Shown one piece after another: positions 51,825 through 59,493 of a stretch of 64,000 nt of DNA. Numbering within the stretch: the stretch's first letter is position 1; the number at the start of each line of letters is the position of its first letter. The position numbers and the translations under genes are program-made. Below the pieces are notes generated by a model, which searched no databases, had not been told where the DNA came from, and saw only the letters and a list, made by a program, of their open reading frames with translations. This DNA is from an uncultured archaeon (lineage in GTDB: Archaea; Thermoplasmatota; Thermoplasmata; Thermoplasmatales; Thermoplasmataceae), in NCBI GenBank assembly GCA_000965745.1, contig CP009479.1:506457-570456 (forward strand), given 5' to 3'.

Positions 51825-53504
51825 TTACTTCGAACCATCACCGACTACAGTGCCATCGGCTCCTGTCTGCGGTACCCTGTATGGTGCCGTATATTCCTCG
51901 TGGTAGTACTCTTCCTTGAGTCCTGATGCGACTCCCCATGGGAAGAATATCAAGGTTGTAGCGAGGAACGTAATCAGAGTCCCCCAGGTGAACGGTATGA
52001 ATCCGACGTGGACACCATACATTGTTCCTGGGCCTACTGTCTTTGAGAAGAAGACAATTACCAGCAGGAATGCGAAATACATGATGTACCAGATTGAGTT
52101 CTTTACCTGTTCGAAAGCCTTGAATGGCACTCCGAATATAATGACTCCAATAGTGATCAGGAGCATAGCATACGGGTCAGAAGGCCAGCCGCTCCAGTAT
52201 ACCACCAGTGATGATACACCCATGGCTATGGGCCCGTAGAGCAGTGCTCCGCGGAACTTCTGATCCTCCCTTGTTACACCCTGCCTTCTCTGGACCCACA
52301 TCGCAACTGGATGTGTGGAGAACCCGAGATATCCCGCAACAGTAGCATCAACGATCACACTGTAAACGCTTGGTGCCGGCGAAGATATCATGACGGTTAC
52401 TGCCCCAACAATGGCAAAGGTTATGATTGCCCAGAATGGAACTGAGTACCTCTTGTGCAGATTCTTGAAAGCGCTTCCGAGGAAACCTGATCTGCTGCTG
52501 GAGAAGAAAATTCTTGCTCCGGCTCCAGAGTATATGTATCCTGTCACGAAAGGAGCCATAAGTCCTGCAATAACTGCGAATATGAATATAATTCCAAGTC
52601 CGTTAGAGTGCGCGAGTATGAAGAACGGGTTGTCCCCATGCATCGCACCTTTCAGTCCTGCGTAGTCTCCCGGCGTCAGTCCAAGGGCGTGCCAGTTGAT
52701 ACTTGCAAGTATCGCAACCGCAATCGAGATGTAAATCAAAGTCTCGAAAAGAACAGTCAGACCTACCGCCTTGACAATTGCATCATTTTTCTCAACTTCG
52801 TTCTTTCTTGTCTCTCCAGCCAGATCCGGTATAACCCTGATTCCTCCGAAATCATACATTGTCAGTGGCATGATCAACAGTATTGCTACTGCGCCGTATG
52901 GCAGAAAACCGCCATACGCATGGTTCGCAAAGTTGCCGAAGTTGTGAACAACGAATATAAGCCCAAGGCCCATGGATACATAGAAGAACAGCTTGACTGC
53001 TCCAATGTACTTTGTACTCTTTCCGAACATTCCTACTCCGAAGTAATTAAACGGAGCAAATGCCAGTACCAGAGCTATTCCAACTAGAACTCCCTCTGCG
53101 GTTGGATATCCGGATGCCCCAAGTAACGGGGACCCCGGCACTAGATAGTTTATACCATCAACGATGGACAGTGCCTCAAGAGGCGGTATAAACACATACC
53201 ATATGATATCCGCGAACGAGTTAATCAAACTCGTTGTTCTTCCGTGCGAGTACAGTGAAAACCTGGAAGGCGCTCCCGCCTCAGGATGTACCCTCGCCAG
53301 TTCCATGTAGGTCAGTGCGATAGTGACGTAGATTGCTCCTCCGAATATGAAGGCAATAATTGCGCCGGGTCCGGCCACGGTGACCATTCCCACGGCGCCA
53401 AAAAGAGCTCCGTTACCTAGAGCTCCAGCCACTCCAATAAAGACCAACTGAACGAGAGTAAGCTCTCTCTTTAGTTGTGGTTTTTTGGATGCTGCTGATT
53501 CCAT
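51825..53504 (-). CDS. APC-family amino-acid permease
   Basis: A 559-aa polytopic transporter with about 12-14 helices. TM1 is LVQLVFIGVAGALGNGALFG with the unwound G-x-G region, and the conserved ALTYMELARVHPEAGAPSRFS follows TM2. The closest general type is the amino acid-polyamine-organocation family; substrate not assignable. It is intact, unlike the permease at 27866. It stands alone, 237 nt downstream of the sulfide:quinone oxidoreductase-like gene. Confidence 0.9.
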   Translation of the reverse strand: MESAASKKPQLKRELTLVQLVFIGVAGALGNGALFGAVGMVTVAGPGAIIAFIFGGAIYVTIALTYMELARVHPEAGAPSRFSLYSHGRTTSLINSFADIIWYVFIPPLEALSIVDGINYLVPGSPLLGASGYPTAEGVLVGIALVLAFAPFNYFGVGMFGKSTKYIGAVKLFFYVSMGLGLIFVVHNFGNFANHAYGGFLPYGAVAILLIMPLTMYDFGGIRVIPDLAGETRKNEVEKNDAIVKAVGLTVLFETLIYISIAVAILASINWHALGLTPGDYAGLKGAMHGDNPFFILAHSNGLGIIFIFAVIAGLMAPFVTGYIYSGAGARIFFSSSRSGFLGSAFKNLHKRYSVPFWAIITFAIVGAVTVMISSPAPSVYSVIVDATVAGYLGFSTHPVAMWVQRRQGVTREDQKFRGALLYGPIAMGVSSLVVYWSGWPSDPYAMLLITIGVIIFGVPFKAFEQVKNSIWYIMYFAFLLVIVFFSKTVGPGTMYGVHVGFIPFTWGTLITFLATTLIFFPWGVASGLKEEYYHEEYTAPYRVPQTGADGTVVGDGSK

Positions 53505-53741
53505 TGCCGTTACATCCGGCTACCTTATAAGACTGTTTCGCAGTAAAACTTAAATAGTCATTATTTAAATTTATCTACAGAAATGGTTTTTTGATGCTCT
53601 CTCAAGCCAGTAGTCATGGTAGTCATTAATGAATTTATCCAGCTTGAAATTTGAAGCCCAATCCGGGAAAGCAACAAAAATGAATATGCTGGAAGAATTG
53701 TAAAAAATTAAGGTAATTAAAAATGGATAAGATATGTAGTT

Positions 53742-54986
53742 CTATTTTTGTGTTTCAGGCCTGGAAATCTGGCGAGGAGGCTTTATCTGACTTATTTTCT
53801 GTATGTAGTCGTCTCCGAAGTGCATCCTGAATAGCCACTCATATCCGCCCTTGAGGGATGACCAGTAAATTCTTTCCATGAATTTCTTTTCGACATAGTT
53901 TATTGTCGACGGAAATTTCTTTTCGACAGGCCGTTCATAGGTTCCCACAACAAAGGTCGCCTGATGGTATCCTGTCTCCATGGAACATTGCATTCTACCA
54001 GTGAAGAGATACTTGTCTGTCCCTCCCTTGTAATCCTCTATTATGTTGCTGGCCACTGTGATGGCCTGAAGATGGGCTTCCACACCTGCTTTTGAAATAG
54101 GAATGTTCGTGTTGTCTCCTATTGAGAATGCATAATCGTAATCCTTTATGTGCATATCCCGCTTGTCTGTGATAACCCAGCCATACTTATCCACAAAATC
54201 CGATTTCTTCACAACATCCACTGTTCTGTGCGGAGGTACCAGGATCAACTCGTCGTATTCTAGTGAGTCTCCCTCCAAAGACAGAATCTCTTTTTTCTGA
54301 GGATCAACATAGTCGAGGTTAAACCCTGTTACGATGTCTATGTTCCTGTCCTCGTACATCGGCGTTATCACTTCACTGATCGGTTCCGCAGGGTACGCCC
54401 TGAGATATGGAGTTACAAACGTGATTTCTACCTTTTCCCTCATTTTGCGTTTGGCAAAGAATTCGTCAGCCATGAATGCGCCCTCGTTTGGTGAGGGGGG
54501 GCATTTGTACGGGAGACCTGCGATGCCGACGACTATCTTTCCAGATTTAACCCTGGACATTCTCTCGTAAAGCTCAGCAGATTTTGAGGCGTTGGTATGA
54601 AAGTCATGATTAGCTTCGGAAAGGCCGGGGATCTGGCCGGGGTCTGTCAAACACCCGGTTGCAACAACAATGGTGTCGAAATTATACCTGTTCACGCTTT
54701 TTTCAGTTATGACATACCGGTTTTCTATGTCTATAACTGAACAGTTCTCATGAACGAGCTTCACACCCGGATAGATCAACTGGGTCAGTGACCTCTGCAT
54801 CCTGCTCGGCCGGGAACCCCTGAATGCCACTCCCAGGTATCCCGGTTGAAATTCATGGTTTTGCGAACCATCAAAAATTGTTATGGAAATCCGGCCATTC
54901 CTCAACTCGTCTCCCATTTCCTTGGCAAGTTTGCTTGCCAGTATAAGGCCTCCTGCCCCTCCGCCAACTATCGCAATATCGTTCAT
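53742..54986 (-). CDS. Sulfide:quinone oxidoreductase-like flavoprotein
   Basis: FAD-dependent disulfide-reductase-fold protein of 414 aa, related to SQR and flavocytochrome c sulfide dehydrogenase. N-terminal FAD loop IAIVGGGAGGLILASKLAKE; cysteines sit in VATGCLTDPGQ, PYKCPPSPNEGAFMADEF (typical for SQR) and GRMQCSMETGYHQA, matching the active-site Cys set. The end is amphipathic and could touch the membrane. It oxidises sulfide or another sulfur species to reduce quinone. It follows tusA by 53 nt, in one cluster with dsrE and tusA. Confidence 0.88.
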   Translation of the reverse strand: MNDIAIVGGGAGGLILASKLAKEMGDELRNGRISITIFDGSQNHEFQPGYLGVAFRGSRPSRMQRSLTQLIYPGVKLVHENCSVIDIENRYVITEKSVNRYNFDTIVVATGCLTDPGQIPGLSEANHDFHTNASKSAELYERMSRVKSGKIVVGIAGLPYKCPPSPNEGAFMADEFFAKRKMREKVEITFVTPYLRAYPAEPISEVITPMYEDRNIDIVTGFNLDYVDPQKKEILSLEGDSLEYDELILVPPHRTVDVVKKSDFVDKYGWVITDKRDMHIKDYDYAFSIGDNTNIPISKAGVEAHLQAITVASNIIEDYKGGTDKYLFTGRMQCSMETGYHQATFVVGTYERPVEKKFPSTINYVEKKFMERIYWSSLKGGYEWLFRMHFGDDYIQKISQIKPPRQISRPETQK

Positions 54987-55039
54987 TTTAACTCACTCCC
55001 TCTTTTTATATGGGCATAGTAGAGGACTGGGGTGATTTT

Positions 55040-55279
55040 TCACCTCGTCCTTTTCGAAACTATTCTTATCTCTACTTTGTAGACATCATTTTCCTCAGTG
55101 ATGTTGAGTAGCTCATTCTTGGTCCTCTCGCACCAAGCCTTAGTATCCGCTTTCACTCCCGGATCGGTAGCAAGAAGTTCTATCACATCTCCATTGCTGG
55201 ATTCCCTGTAAGCCCTTATCAGATCGGTAATAGGGCCGGGGCAGGAAGTACCCCGGCTGTCCACCTTCAGAGTAGTCAT
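55040..55279 (-). CDS. tusA: TusA-family sulfur carrier protein
   Basis: A 79-aa sulfur-transfer protein with the C-P-x-P motif in SRGTSCPGPITDLIRAYRES, which carries persulfide sulfur. The frame opens at 55321, but ATG 55279 (MTTLKVDSRG) is the family start. It lies 11 nt downstream of the dsrE gene and before the SQR-like gene, the standard arrangement for cytoplasmic sulfur trafficking in sulfur-oxidising archaea. Confidence 0.93.
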   Translation of the reverse strand: MTTLKVDSRGTSCPGPITDLIRAYRESSNGDVIELLATDPGVKADTKAWCERTKNELLNITEENDVYKVEIRIVSKRTR

Positions 55280-55290
55280 TCTTAACACCC

Positions 55291-55722
55291 TTAGATGAAG
55301 ATTACCTCTCTGTCTTCGCACATCTGCAGAAATGCTGCTGCCCCAACAACATCATCAACAATCGGGTCAAGATCATTCTTCGTGTCTATCTTGAATGCGC
55401 CGGCCATCATTGAGCAGACATAGACCTTTACATCCCCCATTTCCTTGGCTTCTTTGAGCATATCGTACCAGGATGGTGCTTTCATCTCCTCCATTCCCTT
55501 CATTAGATCCGGGACAAGGTCCTCAAATTCCTTCGGCATTCTGTTAACCTTCTTGTATCCGTCTTTTCTGAATCCCTGAATTGCCCACCCTGTCACAAAT
55601 ATAGATACAGGCATCTCGAGATTAACCGCCGACTGTGTCAATACACCCAGCGGAATGAACTTATCCGCTGTTCCTGAGAACATTACAAAGTTTAGGCCTT
55701 TTTTTGCCATAGAGTCCACCAT
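55291..55722 (-). CDS. DsrE-family sulfurtransferase
   Basis: DsrE/DsrF-fold protein, 143 aa. It has NFVMFSGTADKFIPLGVLTQ after the start and a conserved cysteine in VYVCSMMAGAF, the expected persulfide site, with PVSIFVTGWAIQGF between. DsrE proteins exchange persulfide with TusA, whose gene follows. ATG 55722 lies about 22-24 nt from a TTAATA element (55741-55747), so it is probably leaderless; ATG 55710 is an alternative. The IS110 element lies about 90 bp upstream and did not remove this promoter. Confidence 0.88.
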   Translation of the reverse strand: MVDSMAKKGLNFVMFSGTADKFIPLGVLTQSAVNLEMPVSIFVTGWAIQGFRKDGYKKVNRMPKEFEDLVPDLMKGMEEMKAPSWYDMLKEAKEMGDVKVYVCSMMAGAFKIDTKNDLDPIVDDVVGAAAFLQMCEDREVIFI

Positions 55723-55740
55723 AAAACTAGTTCCAGAAAT

Positions 55741-55747
55741 CTATTAA
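55741..55747 (-). promoter_or_regulatory. TATA-like box for the dsrE-tusA-SQR cluster
   Basis: Minus-strand TTAATAG about 22-25 nt upstream of ATG 55722. Confidence 0.45.
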
Positions 55748-55812
55748 TCTGGGCACCTTATGGTTAACGTACCGTGCAGGGTTCCACCGCTAACATTCCT
55801 GCATGATGGCTT

Positions 55813-56964
55813 CTATGAAAAAAGTTCTTTCGACACTCCTTTCAGCCTATCCTCCCTAATTAATTTTACCGTGTCCTTGAGTTCCTTAGTCTGTCGGGGT
55901 TTACTTGCCCTTGCAGACATAGCCTTCATCTTCTTCTCTGTCAGTGCATCAACGTGATCAACGAATTCAACACCCCTGGAAAGCATTGTCCATATGATCT
56001 CCAGAAGCTTCCGGGCAACTGCAACAATAGCCCTCTTCATGCCAACACGTCTGACAATGCTGAGATACTTCTTCTTCATCCTTCCGGAGTACTTGATGAT
56101 GTGATGCGCTGCATTCACGAGGATGAAGCGTATCATGGAAGGTCCGTGCTTCGTTATATGACCACGGTAATCAGTTCCTCCCGACTGGTCCTGTTTCGGC
56201 ACCAGGCCGGCATAGGATGCAAGCTTCTCCTTAGATTCGAAGCGTGATACATCATCGATCTCTGAGACGATTGCAGCAGCTGAATAGACATTTATCCCGG
56301 GGATTGTCATGAGCAGCTTCACGTCGTTCCTTTCATGGCACATTCTTGCGATCTCGTCCTCCATTGTTGATTCCCGATCCTTCAGCTCCCTTATCCTTTC
56401 AATCATGTCTGAAACGATTATCCTGTCTGATGCACTCATCTTTTCAGAGGATCTCTCAATCTCACTGAGGCCACGCTTCCCGAAGATATCCGTGGCATCT
56501 ATGGAGATGCCGTATCTTCCCAGTACAGCATGAACGCGGTTCTTTATCTCCGTGACCGCATCGCCCAGGGATTTCCTGTACCTGACTATGGAGCGTAGGT
56601 CATCTGCCTCCTTTGATGGCAGGTGCACTTCCGGCAATTCTCCCAGTCTCAGGAGCTTAGCTAGCTTGTATGAATCTTCCTTATCGTTCTTCTTCGAGGT
56701 GTTGAAGATCAGTGAAAGCTTCACAGGATCTGCCATGTGCACGGAGAATCCCATGTCCCTCAGCATCCTGGTGCAGTACTTTCCTGCGGTGGACACTTCC
56801 AACGCAATCTCAGGTTCCAGGTAAAGATACCGTTCCATGAACATATTCCAGGAATCGGTGTCATTGCCCATCCTGAACTGCTGTTCAATTGTGCCGCCAT
56901 TTCCCATTTCCGTAACATACACGCTATTTTTATGTACGTCGCATCCAATATAGATTACAACCAC
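55813..56964 (-). CDS. IS110-family recombinase (transposase)
   Basis: DEDD-type recombinase, 383 aa, intact. N-terminal RuvC-like domain: first D in YIGCDVHKNSV, E in ALEVSTAGKYC, then the KNDKEDSYKLAKLL segment. C-terminal Tnp domain with MTIPGINVYSAAAIVSEIDD and KLASYAGLVPKQDQSGGTD, where the serine after Q is the nucleophile position. The start is taken as GTG 56964, which overlaps an AGGAGGTG ribosome-binding-like motif, an odd arrangement. The stop is only a few bases from the predicted element end, so nearly all noncoding sequence is upstream, as in the IS110 (not IS1111) group. Confidence 0.93.
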   Translation of the reverse strand: MVVIYIGCDVHKNSVYVTEMGNGGTIEQQFRMGNDTDSWNMFMERYLYLEPEIALEVSTAGKYCTRMLRDMGFSVHMADPVKLSLIFNTSKKNDKEDSYKLAKLLRLGELPEVHLPSKEADDLRSIVRYRKSLGDAVTEIKNRVHAVLGRYGISIDATDIFGKRGLSEIERSSEKMSASDRIIVSDMIERIRELKDRESTMEDEIARMCHERNDVKLLMTIPGINVYSAAAIVSEIDDVSRFESKEKLASYAGLVPKQDQSGGTDYRGHITKHGPSMIRFILVNAAHHIIKYSGRMKKKYLSIVRRVGMKRAIVAVARKLLEIIWTMLSRGVEFVDHVDALTEKKMKAMSARASKPRQTKELKDTVKLIREDRLKGVSKELFS

Positions 56965-56978
56965 CTCCTATGTGGTAT

Positions 56979-57148
56979 GTGAGAGTTTAAAGTCGGAGAA
57001 TGCTCGACAGTCTTCTATTCACCCTTGTTTCAGGGTAGTATGTCGAGACGAAGGGCAGCAAATCTCGGGTACGATCTCACAGATCAAGCCATCATACTGC
57101 TGCCACTCCGACTCTCACGCTATCATCGTCATGATAGCGTGGACAAAA
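56979..57148 (-). ncRNA. Predicted IS110 bridge RNA with target and donor loops
   Basis: On the minus strand (same direction as the recombinase) the RNA reads: 5' hairpin CACGCTATCAT-GACG-ATGATAGCGTG (57141-57116); a closing stem AGTCGGAG 57113-57106 with CTCCGACT 56998-56991 plus CTCAC/GTGAG; a first arm GGCAGCA 57104-57098 with TGCTGCC 57060-57054 and inner hairpin GATCT/AGATC; and a second arm CTCGACA 57047-57041 with TGTCGAG 57009-57003 and inner hairpin ACCCT/AGGGT. A 5' stem-loop followed by two looped arms is the architecture of IS621-type bridge RNAs. First-arm loop AUGAUGGCUU equals the flank at 55803-55812; second-arm loops match the element ends. Confidence 0.7.
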
Positions 57149-57309
57149 GAGCTTTTTTCATTGACATCTCCAATAAGCGTGCATCGAGAGAATATGCCTG
57201 AACTGGCGAAACGGTTTTACAGGTTTTTAAAATGATTTGATGAGGGTCAGCAAAAAAAACCCAATTGCAGAAATCCTCTTGTTTTCCATTATATATCACT
57301 TCCCACATA
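57149..57309. other. Remaining noncoding left end of the IS110 element
   Basis: AT-rich stretch between the bridge RNA and the predicted element boundary, with no gene. It includes a minus-strand CTTATT at 57172-57177, about 26 nt before the predicted RNA start, which is the candidate TATA box for the bridge RNA. Nothing else recognised. Confidence 0.4.
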
Positions 57310-57421
57310 CTCTTGGCTTTTTCGCTTGTTGTGAGAAGGGTTTTTTTTCCTTCAACGGGATAGTATAATGGCCTATGTAGGCTAGTCTTAATTCAGGTCC
57401 CTTTCAATCTCCCGAATTAAG

Positions 57422-57428
57422 TATTTAT
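57422..57428 (+). promoter_or_regulatory. TATA box for the geranylgeranyl reductase operon
   Basis: TATTTAT, centred 25 nt before GTG 57450: leaderless mRNA starting with GUG. The stretch 57312-57421 holds no other recognisable feature. Confidence 0.55.
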
Positions 57429-57449
57429 CTTTGAACCTACTAACTGTTT

Positions 57450-58586
57450 GTGCGTGACGCGATAGTGGTTGGTGCCGGTCCATCAGGCTCCTACCTTTCA
57501 TACCTTCTTTCGAAGCTGGGCTATGATGTCCTGAATCTCGAGGAGCACCAGGAGATCGGTAAACCGGTGGAGTGCACCGGGCTGGTCTCCGAGAGGGTTT
57601 TCAGCTATGTTAAGAGCAATTCAAGAATAAATTCCGTAACCGGTGCAAATGTTTTCTTCCCGAACGGAAGAAGTGTTCACGTCGAGAAGCCCGAAAGAAC
57701 AATAGTCATAGAGAGAGACACGTTCGATCGTGATGTTTCTGCAATGGCCATATCTGCAGGTGCTGACGTTAAGATTGATGCCAGGGTGCAATCTGTCAAG
57801 ACCGGGAGCGATGGAGTTACAATAAAGTACAAGGAAGGCGGCCAGATAAAGGAAGAGAGGGCAAAAATCATAGCAGGTGCAGATGGCGTCAACAGCATGG
57901 TCAGAAAGGAGCTTTACGGGGTGAAGTCAAAGAGGATAGTGTCCACCTACCAGGTAGATTCAGCGACCCCAATGGAAGACCAGGACAGCGTGGAAGTGTA
58001 TCTCGGTTCGGAATCCACAAGAGGCTTCTTTGGTTGGGCAACTCCGGCAGGGGAACTGACAAGGATTGGAGTTGGGACATACGGAATCTCTCCATTCAAG
58101 TACTTCGGCAGAATCAGCAAAAGATTTCCGAAGGACAGAATTATAGGCGTCACAGGAGGGGCTATACCAATCGCGTACCTCAAGAAGACATACGGGTACA
58201 GGAACCTCCTGGTAGGCGATGCTGGAGGCATTGTCAAGCCTTTGACCGGTGGTGGGATATACACTGGTGTTGTTTCAGCAAAGCATGCAGCGAAAACGCT
58301 TAACAATGCGCTTGAAAAGGAAGATTTCTCAGAGAAGCTCATGTCCCAGTATCAGAAGGACTGGAAGAGAGAGCTTGGGAGGGAGCTCTGGATTGACGGC
58401 AAAATTCAGAAGTATTTCTCATCCCTGAGCGACAAGACCCTGAATATGATATATGAGGCAGTATCCAGGAAGAGGATGGTAGAACTGATTAATCACATTG
58501 GAGACATAGATTACCCGTCAACTGTTGTCCTGTCACTGGCTGTGAGAAACCCGAGACTGCTTATGAGACTGATAACAAGAACCTGA
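57450..58586 (+). CDS. Geranylgeranyl reductase family flavoprotein
   Basis: FAD-dependent reductase of 378 aa, very probably digeranylgeranylglycerophospholipid reductase, which saturates the isoprenoid chains of archaeal membrane lipids. FAD loop IVVGAGPSGSYLSYLLSKLG; the family block PVECTGLVSERVF; a second FAD segment LLVGDAGGIVKPLTGGGIY. It is slightly shorter than the Thermoplasma enzyme but has all cofactor motifs. The start codon is GTG, supported by the TATA spacing. One base separates it from the downstream permease gene. Confidence 0.92.
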   Translation: MRDAIVVGAGPSGSYLSYLLSKLGYDVLNLEEHQEIGKPVECTGLVSERVFSYVKSNSRINSVTGANVFFPNGRSVHVEKPERTIVIERDTFDRDVSAMAISAGADVKIDARVQSVKTGSDGVTIKYKEGGQIKEERAKIIAGADGVNSMVRKELYGVKSKRIVSTYQVDSATPMEDQDSVEVYLGSESTRGFFGWATPAGELTRIGVGTYGISPFKYFGRISKRFPKDRIIGVTGGAIPIAYLKKTYGYRNLLVGDAGGIVKPLTGGGIYTGVVSAKHAAKTLNNALEKEDFSEKLMSQYQKDWKRELGRELWIDGKIQKYFSSLSDKTLNMIYEAVSRKRMVELINHIGDIDYPSTVVLSLAVRNPRLLMRLITRT

Positions 58587-58587
58587 G

Positions 58588-59493
58588 ATGGCATCTAGAA
58601 ACCAGTTTTTCTACCTTGGCCTTCTTCTCCTGGTTACTTTCTTCTGGGGGCTCACATTCCCACTGATAAAGAACTCCCTGGAATACATCTCCCCAGTGCT
58701 TTTTCTCTCGCTCAGGTTCCTTCTCTCATCACTCCTGCTGCTGCCATTCCTGAGAAACAAGAATGCTTTCTCCAAAACAAACATAAAATATGGTTTCATT
58801 GCCGGTGCATTTCTTTTCATAGGATACTATTTCCAGACGGTTGGCCTTGAGTTTACGACAGCAGCCAAATCAGGGATTATAACGGGGACTTACGTAGTCC
58901 TGATTCCACTGATATCATATTTCTATCTGAGAAAGAAGATCAGGAGGATGGATTCCATTGCTTCTATTCTGGCGTTCGCCGGATTGATCATAATGTCCGC
59001 AGGAAACATATCCAATACACAGGTGCAGATAGGCGATATACTCACTCTTATCTGTGCCATCGGATACGCGTTCCAGATAGCATACGTTTCAAAATACACA
59101 AAAGATCTTGACTCAACTGTATTCACTTTCTACCAAATCCTTGCTGTGGGCATTTTCTCCACAATCGCGATTCCAACATACCCCCTGGCGGGACAGGCAA
59201 TAAACTACTACGTGATCTTCACGATATTCTTCACTGCAGCTTTTGCGGGTGTTTTCGGATACTACATTAACACCAAGGCGCTCATCTTTGTCGAGCCGAC
59301 CACGGCAGGAATAATCTTCGTAGGCGAACCCATTTTTGCGGCCATAACATCGGTTCTCATCAATGGAGAAATACTCGGAGTTCTCGGCCTGATTGGCGGC
59401 GGAACGATGGTAATGGCAATGTTCTTCACAACATTCGACAAATACCTTGCAAGCAGGAGGAAAAGGGGTCTTACTCTTCAGAGGGGTCCTTGA
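58588..59493 (+). CDS. EamA/DMT-superfamily permease
   Basis: A 301-aa drug/metabolite transporter with ten predicted helices in two EamA halves (GLLLLVTFFWGLTFPLIKNS at the start of the first, GDILTLICAIGYAFQIAYVS at the start of the second). Exporter of amino acids, nucleobases or drugs in other organisms; the substrate here is unknown. It is cotranscribed with the geranylgeranyl reductase (1-nt gap). Its last 23 bases overlap the 3' end of tgtA on the opposite strand. Confidence 0.9.
   Translation: MASRNQFFYLGLLLLVTFFWGLTFPLIKNSLEYISPVLFLSLRFLLSSLLLLPFLRNKNAFSKTNIKYGFIAGAFLFIGYYFQTVGLEFTTAAKSGIITGTYVVLIPLISYFYLRKKIRRMDSIASILAFAGLIIMSAGNISNTQVQIGDILTLICAIGYAFQIAYVSKYTKDLDSTVFTFYQILAVGIFSTIAIPTYPLAGQAINYYVIFTIFFTAAFAGVFGYYINTKALIFVEPTTAGIIFVGEPIFAAITSVLINGEILGVLGLIGGGTMVMAMFFTTFDKYLASRRKRGLTLQRGP

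Larger units (their letters stand above)
55810..57311 (-). mobile_element. IS110-family insertion sequence with bridge-RNA leader
   Basis: About 1500 bp between a CT at 55810-55811 and a CT at 57310-57311, which I read as the duplicated core dinucleotide; no terminal inverted repeats, as expected for IS110. It contains an intact DEDD recombinase and, on its upstream side, a folded noncoding RNA whose donor loop matches both predicted ends: ACATACT at 57305-57311 and CTTCTAT at 55810-55816. The ends are thus inferred from guide matching, not from a comparison with an empty site. It sits in the intergenic region between dsrE and the geranylgeranyl reductase gene. Confidence 0.75.

Noticed and set aside
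56972-57235. 87-codon plus-strand ORF upstream of the IS110 recombinase
   Set aside because: It runs antisense through the bridge-RNA fold and has no protein features.
57358-57415. tRNA gene in the GGGATAGTATAATGGCC... stretch
   Set aside because: The start looks tRNA-like, but no consistent T-arm, anticodon stem or acceptor pairing can be made.
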